A DNA stretch of 7,431 nt from an uncultured cyanobacterium (GCA_938029995.1 CALHGI010000455.1:1-7431); one strand, 5' to 3'; numbered from the stretch's first letter, positions 1-5,556 are shown. Made by a program: numbers and translations. Notes: generated from the letters alone by a model not told the origin.

Positions 1-844
1 ACTCATCTAGGGACTCAATGTCTATATTAGACGCACTGACGACGGGGTTAATAAACTCTGGGTTTTCGACAATGGCTTCAGGTGAACTTTGACTGTCAAA
101 ATCACCCTGCAGCTCCAATGCATCCTGAATCTCTTGCCACACTGCTTGCAGGTCTTCTGTCAATTCTGCCGGTGGGGTGGCGCTGTCAAGCTCTAATCCT
201 TCTGCTAGGCCCGCGGTTTGATAAAACGTACGCAGATCAAATTCCAGTCGCTGCGAAATATTACCATCTTCAATGACCACCATTTCCCCAGCATAAAGTG
301 GTTGTTGCTGTGAACCACTATCGTTGTAGGCCACCATGGCACCTGCTGGATTATTAGTTAAGGCTCCAACAAACGTTACCGGTGACGCGCAATGCCCTTC
401 GGCCGTTAGTTCTGCCAAGCAACGCACCCGCACAAATAGAGCCGAGCCCTGAATGCCAGTGACGGCATTGGGGGTTTGTATGGTGGTACGTCCACGCCCG
501 GGGGGAATTAATAATAAAACAGTGCCGTTAGAAAGCTGAAAGTTGCGAGTATTGGGAGTGAAGCGAAAAGTAGCTTGTTCCCCAACTCGGGCTAATGAAC
601 CATCATTAAATCGGAGCTCTGCCCGGGCAGATGCAGTAGTACGGAGGGCATCTCCAATACTCATGACATCGGAAACCCTGGCTAATCGGGCATTGTTACC
701 AGTAGGAATCAGGTGAACGCGATTACGTAGGCTCTCAACTGTGGCCGATGTCAGTGACGTTTGGGCCAGAGCTTTAACTGGGGTCCCCAATACGAATGCG
801 GTCCCTAATAGAAGTGAGCACCAGTTGACGGAAACTTTTTTCAT
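1..844 (-). CDS. Exported FecR-domain protein (partial, C-terminus beyond the left edge)
   Basis: The minus strand is open from the ATG at 844-842 to the window edge, giving 281 codons without a stop. The N-terminus is a classic signal peptide: MKK, then a hydrophobic stretch (about residues 10-26), then ALA-Q, with likely cleavage after residue 27. Residues about 65-140 match a FecR domain: a GDALRT-type opening, an R-x-N-D-G-S-L-A-R-V-G-E block (78-89), the F-x-L-x-N-G-T-V-L block (102-110), and T-P-N-A-V-T-G-I-Q-G-S (124-134). FecR domains act in periplasmic signalling with TonB-type receptors in proteobacteria; cyanobacterial versions with a signal peptide and no anti-sigma partner are of unknown role. 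Cys142 and Cys152 lie in a short insertion and could form a disulfide. The tail (about 215-281) is acidic and low in complexity. The gene diverges from the beta-barrel gene at 1245. Family call is firm, function is not. Confidence 0.88.
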   Translation of the reverse strand, partial: MKKVSVNWCSLLLGTAFVLGTPVKALAQTSLTSATVESLRNRVHLIPTGNNARLARVSDVMSIGDALRTTASARAELRFNDGSLARVGEQATFRFTPNTRNFQLSNGTVLLLIPPGRGRTTIQTPNAVTGIQGSALFVRVRCLAELTAEGHCASPVTFVGALTNNPAGAMVAYNDSGSQQQPLYAGEMVVIEDGNISQRLEFDLRTFYQTAGLAEGLELDSATPPAELTEDLQAVWQEIQDALELQGDFDSQSSPEAIVENPEFINPVVSASNIDIESLDE

Positions 845-937
845 AGTTAGGTATGGGGGCTCATCGGCAGGAATACTGGAGGATGCACCTGGAACATTAA
901 TTTTACTCTGCTCCATTAGTAATACTACCCAACTTCT

Positions 938-954
938 TGGTGGCATGGCCACCA
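938..954. repeat. Palindrome TGGTGGC-ATG-GCCACCA
   Basis: A perfect inverted repeat with 7-bp arms around a 3-base centre lies about 95 bp upstream of the FecR start. The GC-rich arms stand out in AT-rich surroundings. It could be a regulator binding site; the 3-base loop makes a stable RNA hairpin less likely. No regulator can be named. Confidence 0.5.
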
Positions 955-1171
955 TTTGTTTACAATTTCTTTAAAATACGACCTAGATCTTGTAATTTAC
1001 TCAGTCTTTATCCTGATATTTCAGTATCTTTAATGGTCTGGGAAGAATATTTCTAATATTTTGTCGTAGGGTATCAAGGGTAGTGCTGATTTTGCACTGT
1101 ATCTATAACTGATGTGCGGTCATACGGACTGTACGTTTATAGAAAATAATTACTGGGGAATTTCTGCCATG

Positions 1172-1199
1172 GAGCCGTTCTTTTGGGTCGGCTCGTTTT
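1172..1199 (+). terminator. Terminator-like hairpin in the leader of the beta-barrel gene
   Basis: GAGCCG (1172-1177) and CGGCTC (1189-1194) form a perfect 6-bp GC-rich stem with an 11-base loop, followed at once by GTTTTAAATT. This is the form of a weak intrinsic terminator on the plus strand. It lies 45 bases before the ATG at 1245, with no gene upstream on this strand, so it would end either a short leader RNA or a small independent transcript. Short stem and short T-run keep the call tentative. Confidence 0.4.
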
Positions 1200-1203
1200 A
1201 AAT

Positions 1204-1225
1204 TGCCAACTCCAATCAGTTGGTA
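1204..1225 (+). promoter_or_regulatory. Hairpin just upstream of the beta-barrel start codon
   Basis: CCAACT (1206-1211) and AGTTGG (1218-1223) are perfectly complementary around a 6-base loop; adding a G-U and a T-A pair extends the stem to 8 bp. It ends 19 bases before the ATG at 1245, so in mRNA it could affect ribosome access, or in DNA act as an operator. Confidence 0.35.
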
Positions 1226-1244
1226 CTAGCAATATGGAACATCA

Positions 1245-2513
1245 ATGATGGGGCTGTTTTCTGGGCCACGGGAGAGCATTCGACTCTTAGCTATATGTTT
1301 GGGGATGTGGGGCGTGCTAGACAGCAATGTCCTTGCTCAGGATGCTACGCTTCACCAGGATCGGGTGGATGGTGGTTTTGACTCTGTAGAGTTGGTGGAA
1401 GAGGTTCATTCCGTGGACCCATTGGCGGAGTCGTCGTTGTATGGCGATGATAGTCAGAGCTTGCCTACTGTTTTATTTGTGTCCAAGCTGGCGAAGCTCT
1501 CGCTGGAGAACTGTGAATGTAAGCAGCATTCTGGGAAACAAAGGTCTGCTGCTGGATCCTTGACATTGGCCAATGGTCATGGTGGCTCCCTTTCAGTGGT
1601 CAATGAATTTGAGCAGGATGGAACGTTAGCGCAGACAGATGAGTTAGAGTCCCATCCTGCTGAGTCTCATGAAACTGAGGGGAGGATGGACGATGAGTTG
1701 GGTATTTTGCGGGTGAGGCCGCATCCCCTTGGGATTGATGGAGAATTGGGTTTATTGCGTATTCGACCTACGGATGAGGTGCCCGTGGAAGTCGAACCTG
1801 AGCCGACGCGGCAAAACAGCGTCTTTTTAACGGGTCGGGCGAATGTTTATGGTGGTGGCAATCTATTTCGTACGCCTAATCCTATCGATGACCGTATTTA
1901 TCAAGCTGGGGTGGGTATTTTCGCCTTTCCTCGCCTCTCTGAGGAAACCAATCTCATTCTGAGTGCTGAGGCTAACCTGGCACGGTATGAAGACTTGTCG
2001 GTGGTTGATTACAACGAGCTTCAGTTTCAGGCTGGCATTCGTCAGCGTTTAGGGCAGAGTAGCTATGGACAAATCAACTGGCGTTATCAAGATCTCAGTA
2101 CGCCTGGCAGCGATTCCTTTTTTACGGCTAACTATATCGAGCTATTGCTAAGTCGGCGTGATATTCTCAACAACCGCACTTGGCTGGATGCTTACTATCA
2201 GGCTCGTGTGAGTAATAGCGATCCGAAAGAATTTAGTCGTTTTAGTCAAATTGCCACGGGTTCTTTGAATTATGGCTTTGATCCTCAAACCCGAGTTAGT
2301 TTGCTATATCAGCTATTTTTGGATGATTATACGGAAATCGTTCGGTTTGATACCTATCATCAAATACTTGCCCAGGTCAGCCATGACCTATCTAGTACGA
2401 CGCGCATTAGTGTGTTTACTGGGGTGAGATTTGGTGACTCGTCCGTATCTGACATTAATTTTGACGACACGATTTATGGGGCCAGTATCAATGTCAACTG
2501 GCCATTGTTTTAG
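1245..2513 (+). CDS. Exported protein with predicted outer-membrane beta-barrel domain
   Basis: This 422-residue protein begins MMG (two adjacent ATGs, 1245 and 1248; only a weak GGA lies upstream). A signal peptide is clear: basic residues near 9-13, a hydrophobic run about 13-24, and VLA-Q with likely cleavage after residue 31. Residues 32-190 are acidic, low in complexity and probably disordered, and contain two near-copies of E-L-G-(I/L)-L-R-(V/I)-R-P at 151-159 and 167-175. From about 192 to the end the pattern alternates polar and hydrophobic residues with many aromatics, G and N/D turns, and the chain ends N-W-P-L-F; a C-terminal Phe on an amphipathic strand is the usual sign of an outer-membrane barrel. 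Roughly 10-12 strands could fit, but I cannot count them reliably. It resembles an uncharacterised cyanobacterial family known to me only by sequence style. It diverges from the FecR gene, suggesting a shared envelope role (inference). Confidence 0.85.
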   Translation: MMGLFSGPRESIRLLAICLGMWGVLDSNVLAQDATLHQDRVDGGFDSVELVEEVHSVDPLAESSLYGDDSQSLPTVLFVSKLAKLSLENCECKQHSGKQRSAAGSLTLANGHGGSLSVVNEFEQDGTLAQTDELESHPAESHETEGRMDDELGILRVRPHPLGIDGELGLLRIRPTDEVPVEVEPEPTRQNSVFLTGRANVYGGGNLFRTPNPIDDRIYQAGVGIFAFPRLSEETNLILSAEANLARYEDLSVVDYNELQFQAGIRQRLGQSSYGQINWRYQDLSTPGSDSFFTANYIELLLSRRDILNNRTWLDAYYQARVSNSDPKEFSRFSQIATGSLNYGFDPQTRVSLLYQLFLDDYTEIVRFDTYHQILAQVSHDLSSTTRISVFTGVRFGDSSVSDINFDDTIYGASINVNWPLF

Positions 2514-2546
2514 TTAAGGGGCCTCTAGTTAGTTAGGGGCCTTTAG
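2513..2546. terminator. Possible weak terminator between convergent genes; GTTA(a)GGGGCCT repeated
   Basis: The only space between the converging beta-barrel and DAHP synthase genes holds two copies of GTTA-(A)-GGGGCCT (2513-2524 and 2532-2542). AAGG and CCT of the first copy can pair with AGG and CCTT of the second across a GG/GG internal loop, giving an imperfect hairpin. It may act as a weak bidirectional terminator; there is no T-tract of note. Confidence 0.3.
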
Positions 2547-2565
2547 ATAGATGGACGGATCATCT

Positions 2566-3633
2566 TTAGCGTGAGGCTGCTGGCAGGTGTGGACTAACCG
2601 AAGTGGCCAGCTGCTCTAGCATTGTTTGAGTTGTTTCAAAGTTAACGCAGGCGTCCGTAATGCTCTGGCCATAAACAAGGTCGTCTAAATTTTGGGGAAT
2701 GGGCTGATTGCCAGATTTAATATGGCTTTCAATCATTACGCCAAGAATATGACGGGAACCTAACTGGAGCTGCTCGGCTACGTGGCTGAGGACGACTGAC
2801 TGTTGCTGGTGTTTTTTGTTGGCATTAGCATGGCTACAATCCACCATTAGCCTGGGGTTGAGCCCTGCTTTGGTGAGCTGCTCCACAGCCTGCTCGACGC
2901 TGTTGACATCGTAGTTAGGTCCATTTTTGCCTCCGCGTAGAACCAAGTGCCCGTCGGGATTGCCAGTGGTAGTGACAATGCTGGCTAAACCACTGTGGTT
3001 AATGCCAAGGAAATGATGGGAACGGCTGGCCGCCAACATGGCGTTGGTGGCGGCTTGGAGGCTGCCGTCAGTATTATTTTTAAATCCGATGGGCATCGAC
3101 AGCCCAGAGGCCATTTCTCGATGGGTTTGACTTTCCGTGGTGCGCGCGCCGATGGCTGTCCAGGAAATGACGTCGGCAATATATTGGGGGGTAATGGGGT
3201 CCAATAGCTCCGTGGCGGCTGGGAGACCCATTTCGGCGAGGTCAATCAATAGCTGCCGCGCTAACCGCAGTCCCTGGTTAATGTCGTAGCTACCGTCTAG
3301 GTGAGGGTCGTTGATTAATCCTTTCCAGCCAATGTTGGTGCGAGGCTTTTCGAAGTAGACCCGCATTACGATTTCTAGCTGATCGGAAAGGGACTCCCTG
3401 AGTTTGACTAGGCGCTTGCCGTAATCATGGGCTGCGGCTACATCGTGTACAGAGCAAGGTCCCACAATCACCAGTAGGCGACGATCTTCGTTGTAGAGAA
3501 TATTGCGGATGCGATCGCGGGTTTTAGCCACTAATTCTGCGGCTGATTGGGTGAGGGGCAGTTCCGCATGGATCATGGCGGGACTGATCAATGGCCGGGT
3601 TTCAACCACGTGTAAATCTTGCGTTTGATGCAT
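2566..3633 (-). CDS. aroG: 3-deoxy-7-phosphoheptulonate synthase (DAHP synthase, class I, AroG/F/H type)
   Basis: The enzyme condenses phosphoenolpyruvate and erythrose 4-phosphate to DAHP, the committed step of the shikimate pathway, in the cytoplasm. I place the start at the ATG at 3633-3631, giving 355 residues (E. coli AroG has 350) and an N-terminus aligning with E. coli from the D-L near residue 6. An in-frame ATG at 3663 would add ten residues (MAFRRASPSA); neither has a strong ribosome site. Family motifs are intact: GPCS with Cys60, RVYFEKPRT with Arg91 and Lys96, WKGLINDP, GARTTESQ with Arg164, GFKNNTDG with Lys185, LRGGK with Arg233, DCSHAN with His268, and IESH with Glu302. SITDAC supplies Asp327. 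Cys60, His268, Glu302 and Asp327 correspond to the metal ligands Cys61, His268, Glu302 and Asp326 of E. coli AroG. The N-terminal segment that carries feedback control in the family is present, but which amino acid inhibits cannot be read. A 97-aa gene lies upstream on the same strand. Confidence 0.96.
   Translation of the reverse strand: MHQTQDLHVVETRPLISPAMIHAELPLTQSAAELVAKTRDRIRNILYNEDRRLLVIVGPCSVHDVAAAHDYGKRLVKLRESLSDQLEIVMRVYFEKPRTNIGWKGLINDPHLDGSYDINQGLRLARQLLIDLAEMGLPAATELLDPITPQYIADVISWTAIGARTTESQTHREMASGLSMPIGFKNNTDGSLQAATNAMLAASRSHHFLGINHSGLASIVTTTGNPDGHLVLRGGKNGPNYDVNSVEQAVEQLTKAGLNPRLMVDCSHANANKKHQQQSVVLSHVAEQLQLGSRHILGVMIESHIKSGNQPIPQNLDDLVYGQSITDACVNFETTQTMLEQLATSVSPHLPAASR
3511..3518. 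repeat. HIP1 octamer GCGATCGC
   Basis: An exact copy of the highly iterated palindrome of many cyanobacterial genomes, inside the DAHP synthase gene. Confidence 0.85.
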
Positions 3634-3749
3634 AGCAGAAGGAGAAGCGCGACGGAAAGCCATTAAGACCTAGCCACATAGGGAGATAGGCCCAGCACTA
3701 GCTTTGGATGTATCCATTGTGACAGGTCGTGAACGTAACGAGTGTAACC

Positions 3750-4043
3750 TCAAGGATTGATTAATCGCTGGGAAAAATCGTCCCAGCTAATGTGCCGTTC
3801 TAGGTAATTTGGGCAATTGGGTTGATAGGGACCGGCTAATCGGTCGATCTCTATAATCGTTGCATCGTCGGGTAGGACGGGGACGTCTGGATCAGCGGCC
3901 GTTGGCCGCACCAGGGAGCTGGAAAATCCTTTGAAAATCAGAATTTGATCCGATTCCTCCCCCACTTCGATCGAGACTAGCAAGACCTCCTGGGGATGCT
4001 GCAGCGTATATTGCTCCAGCCGTTTCTCAATCGAGATTGTCAT
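3750..4043 (-). CDS. Small conserved cyanobacterial protein (probably the DUF7734 family)
   Basis: This encodes a 97-residue soluble protein starting MTISIEKRLEQYT, with no signal peptide, membrane segment or cysteine pair (one Cys, at residue 77). The middle is striking: E-V-L-L-V-S-I-E-V (19-27), then Q-I-L-I-F-K-G-F-S-S-S-L (33-44), R-P-T-A-A-D-P-D-V-P-V-L-P-D-D-A (46-61) and I-D-R-L-A-G-P-Y-P-N (66-76). This pattern fits a family I recall from cyanobacteria and plant plastids with no assigned function; the DUF number is from memory and unverified. The start lies only 15 bases after the stop of the DUF3177 gene, so the two are very likely co-transcribed. The DAHP synthase start follows after about 86-116 bases on the same strand. 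No function should be inferred beyond this linkage. Confidence 0.8.
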   Translation of the reverse strand: MTISIEKRLEQYTLQHPQEVLLVSIEVGEESDQILIFKGFSSSLVRPTAADPDVPVLPDDATIIEIDRLAGPYQPNCPNYLERHISWDDFSQRLINP

Positions 4044-4058
4044 GACAGAAGGAATCGC

Positions 4059-4655
4059 TTACTGGTTTAGAGCAGACCGTCCCTGGCGCCCCAGTTTGAC
4101 AAATACAAAATAGCTTAGGGTCAGGACATAGGCCACCAAGGCTAAAATTGCCCAAAAGCCTAGGAACCCCGGGGTAAACCCAGCATGGAACGATTGCCGG
4201 AATAATAATGGAGCCTCTAGCCATACCTGACAACTGTCCCTTGCGAAGGCCGTTTGGGAGAAGGCACAACGTAAAAATGGCAGCTGAAACAGGACTCCTA
4301 GGCCGCAGTAGAACGTGATGCCCCAGCGCCAGGTGCTAAAGGCAAGTTTTCGGAATGAAAAGGGCTGCTCACGAATCTCTTCATTTAGATCGGCCCAAAA
4401 CCATAGGGATAGGGGGATCAACACCCGCGCCATGGTCGCCGTTAAAAAGCTAAAGGGGAGTCCTGCAATCATTAGATATACCGTGATTGCCAGCAAACTG
4501 GAGACCTTCCAATAAATGACGATTAGCTGTTGGATGACCTCAGCCCGCGCCACCAGTGCCCAAACCAAAAGAATCAAAGGGCATAGCACTGTGAATAGTA
4601 CTGCCAGACGATAGTCTGTCCAAACCAATGATTGTAAAACTGAAGAACTCGGCAT
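4059..4655 (-). CDS. DUF3177 family integral membrane protein
   Basis: This 198-residue protein is strongly hydrophobic, with about four or five membrane segments: residues about 15-37 (LAVLFTVLCPLILLVWALVA), 43-65, 72-88 (less certain), 108-128 and 158-188. The W-T-D-Y-R-L-A-V-L-F opening and the W-F-W-A-D-L-N-E-E-I block (about 85-94) followed by a soluble loop are what I recall of DUF3177, a family essentially restricted to cyanobacteria and without assigned function. A pair of Cys (130 and 142) lies in the loop before the last segment. No signal peptide is seen beyond the first membrane segment. An extended -10-like TGC-TAATCT sits 37-45 bases upstream of the start. It is the first gene of a minus-strand cluster ending in DAHP synthase. 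It probably sits in the plasma or thylakoid membrane; its role is unknown. Confidence 0.85.
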   Translation of the reverse strand: MPSSSVLQSLVWTDYRLAVLFTVLCPLILLVWALVARAEVIQQLIVIYWKVSSLLAITVYLMIAGLPFSFLTATMARVLIPLSLWFWADLNEEIREQPFSFRKLAFSTWRWGITFYCGLGVLFQLPFLRCAFSQTAFARDSCQVWLEAPLLFRQSFHAGFTPGFLGFWAILALVAYVLTLSYFVFVKLGRQGRSALNQ

Positions 4656-4691
4656 GAATAAAGGGGATGGCGCGTTATGAAAACGCTCTCT

Positions 4692-4700
4692 AGATTAGCA
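4692..4700 (-). promoter_or_regulatory. Possible extended -10 element for the DUF3177 gene cluster
   Basis: On the minus strand the sequence reads TGC-TAATCT, an extended -10 pattern about 37 bases before the ATG at 4655. No good -35 lies 17 bases upstream, so this is only a candidate. Confidence 0.25.
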
Positions 4701-4756
4701 TCGTGGGGTTGCACATCGGCATGGTCGCCATGGCTCCCTTCCTGTGGGGCTGAACA

Positions 4757-4797
4757 ATTAAGGCCAAGCCCTATAGAACTAGGGACTTGGCCTTAAT
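4757..4797 (-). terminator. Strong stem-loop downstream of CP12
   Basis: ATTAAGGCCAAG (4757-4768) pairs perfectly with CTTGGCCTTAAT (4786-4797). After a single bulged A (4785), CCCTA pairs with TAGGG, leaving a 6-base loop: 17 bp in all. On the minus strand it lies about 80 bases after the CP12 stop and its descending arm runs into TTAATTGTT, so it probably terminates CP12 transcription and may stabilise the 3' end. It also insulates the DUF3177 cluster downstream. The weak T-run means it may act mainly as an mRNA-end structure. Confidence 0.7.
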
Positions 4798-4875
4798 GTA
4801 CCCAAGTTTATTGATATCTAATGATATCGTCAGCCCATGGGATTCACGGGCATGGGGTTTGAACGGTCGCTGTGC

Positions 4876-5100
4876 TTAGTCTTCGTAGATGCGGCACTCG
4901 TCTGCTTCAGGATTTTCATCGCAGTAGGTTTCAAAGTTAGTCTTAGGCTTTTCAGACTCACGTTGATGGGAGGCTTCGGCTTGCAGCTCTTCCACCGCAT
5001 CCCAGGCCGCTGCACAATTTTCAGAGCCGGTACCTTCAGTGGTGCAAACCTCGCGAGCGGTCTTGAGTTCTTCGGAAATCTTTTCTTGAATATCGTTCAT
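4876..5100 (-). CDS. cp12: Calvin cycle protein CP12
   Basis: CP12 is a small, intrinsically disordered linker that, when oxidised in the dark, ties glyceraldehyde-3-phosphate dehydrogenase and phosphoribulokinase into an inactive complex, and releases them on reduction in the light. The 74-residue product (MNDIQEKI...) has the family length. Both cysteine pairs are present: Cys19/Cys29 near the N-terminus and Cys60/Cys69 near the C-terminus. The hallmark A-W-D-A-V-E-E-L block is at 32-39, followed by Q-A-E-A-S-H-Q-R, and the C-terminal Y-C-D-E-N-P-E-A-D-E-C-R-I-Y-E-D docks into GAPDH in known structures. I chose the ATG at 5100-5098 because homologs begin M-S/N-D/N-I-Q; an in-frame ATG at 5127 would add nine residues without support. 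It appears monocistronic: a long upstream region with several dyads and a stem-loop downstream. Nothing is degenerate. Confidence 0.97.
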   Translation of the reverse strand: MNDIQEKISEELKTAREVCTTEGTGSENCAAAWDAVEELQAEASHQRESEKPKTNFETYCDENPEADECRIYED

Positions 5101-5182
5101 AATCTTATGGCCTACCTTGGCTTGCAACGAATTATTTGATTTGAAATTACGCTTTGCACGAACAACCAGTGGCTTGTTTAGA

Positions 5183-5353
5183 GTTTTCCACCGGAAGCGG
5201 CATCGCGTTAGGGGTGGTTTACGTTTCTATGGTAGCTGTGGTTCTTTGAAACCCGTTGTATCTAAAGAAGCATTTTGTAATTGGGAGAACGTGGCTATCA
5301 TCAAGGTATGCTTAATTGCATAATTTTCGGTGTGGTTTTTTGGGGTGGAAAAC
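5183..5353. repeat. Long-range inverted repeat GTTTTCCACC / GGTGGAAAAC
   Basis: The 10-mer at 5183-5192 recurs exactly as its reverse complement at 5344-5353, 151 bases away. By a rough estimate such a pair is expected by chance in under a tenth of regions this size. The right arm overlaps a local dyad GGTTTT-N9-AAAACC (5334-5354). Two binding sites for one regulator is one reading. Confidence 0.45.
5307..5322. promoter_or_regulatory. Dyad TATGC-TTAATT-GCATA, possible operator
   Basis: A perfect 5-bp inverted repeat around six AT bases, about 210 bp upstream of CP12. It is of the size and AT-rich form bound by LysR-type regulators, which in cyanobacteria control carbon-fixation genes, but it does not match a specific consensus exactly. 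Confidence 0.35.
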
Positions 5354-5359
5354 CCTGTA

Positions 5360-5386
5360 GTCAATGATGTTGACCTTGTGTTGACC
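5360..5386. promoter_or_regulatory. Three TTGAC half-sites (one inverted, two direct)
   Basis: GTCAA (5360-5364) and TTGAC (5370-5374) form a perfect dyad with a 5-base spacer. A second TGTTGACC (5379-5386) repeats the first (5368-5375) exactly 11 bp on, one helical turn. Clustered half-sites on one face of the helix suggest cooperative binding. TTGACC could also be read as a -35 box, but no -10 follows at 16-18 bp. Confidence 0.4.
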
Positions 5387-5463
5387 ATCGCTTCGATGAC
5401 CTAGATGTAGGCTGATATGAGCCGGTATCGTCAGTTTGCTCCTCGTACTGGAATCACCCCGTT

Positions 5464-5510
5464 GGCTTAATATCAGGATGCCGAGGGCTAGACTGGTTTA
5501 ATATCCTGAT
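5464..5510. repeat. Two 16-bp direct repeats GG(c/t)TTAATATCnnGAT, 31 bp apart
   Basis: Copies at 5464-5479 and 5495-5510 match at 13 of 16 positions. The period of 31 bp is close to three helical turns. Their ends also form an inverted repeat, ATCAGGAT (5472-5479) with ATCCTGAT (5503-5510). The second copy ends 46 bases before the FIST ATG at 5557, so the pair is well placed to be an operator or tandem promoter of that gene. Confidence 0.5.
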
Positions 5511-5556
5511 TTAATTTTACAGATTATTGAGTTTGCCACCCTTGCCACCAAACGCT

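Larger units (their letters stand above)
845..1244. other. Divergent intergenic region between FecR gene and beta-barrel gene
   Basis: These 400 bases hold no convincing gene; the open frame starting at 741 on the plus strand is mostly antisense to the FecR gene. The middle (about 955-1065) is AT-rich, as expected for promoters firing both ways. Visible structure: a 7-bp-arm palindrome at 938-954, a 5-bp dyad AGTGC-N7-GCACT at 1082-1098, a terminator-like hairpin at 1172-1199 and a hairpin at 1204-1225. A TAAAAT on the minus strand (905-900) could serve as a -10 for the FecR gene, but I see no good -35 at the right distance. No known riboswitch is recognisable. Confidence 0.6.
5101..5556. other. 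Divergent intergenic region between CP12 and FIST gene
   Basis: About 456 bases with no supported gene. The part next to CP12 (5101-5300) would be its promoter and leader; the right end serves the FIST gene. It contains a long-range 10-bp inverted repeat (5183-5192 with 5344-5353), a dyad TATGC-N6-GCATA (5307-5322), a dyad GGTTTT-N9-AAAACC (5334-5354), three TTGAC/GTCAA half-sites (5360-5386) and two 16-bp near-identical direct repeats (5464-5510). No promoter with both good -35 and -10 boxes is clear for either gene. A 68-codon frame on the plus strand (5117-5323) has no recognisable product. Confidence 0.6.

Noticed and set aside
82..276. 64-codon plus-strand frame
   Set aside because: Fully antisense to the well-supported FecR-domain gene.
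741..974. 77-codon plus-strand frame
   Set aside because: It overlaps the start of the FecR gene in antisense, has no recognisable motif, and its end is plain intergenic sequence.
1009..1017. TATCCTGAT shared between this intergenic region and 5502-5510
   Set aside because: A single shared 9-mer between two 400-bp regions is expected by chance about once.
1046..1060. Two AATATT motifs 9 bp apart
   Set aside because: Self-complementary AT hexamers are common in AT-rich intergenic DNA.
2985..3245. Frames on both strands inside DAHP synthase (2985-3245 minus, 2995-3207 plus)
   Set aside because: Shadows of a gene whose catalytic motifs are all in the other frame.
4027..4515. Frames at 4027-4269 (minus) and 4315-4515 (plus)
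   Set aside because: Out-of-frame or antisense to the DUF3177 gene, with no family resemblance.
4830..5139. Frames at 4837-5139 (plus) and 4830-5015 (minus)
   Set aside because: Antisense and out-of-frame shadows of CP12, which is certain.
5117..5323. 68-codon plus-strand frame upstream of CP12
   Set aside because: No motif, no ribosome site, and it lies in the promoter and leader region of CP12 on the other strand.
5527..5556. TTG start for the FIST gene
   Set aside because: It adds ten Pro-rich residues with no conservation that I recall, while the ATG at 5557 gives the typical MKWASAVST opening.
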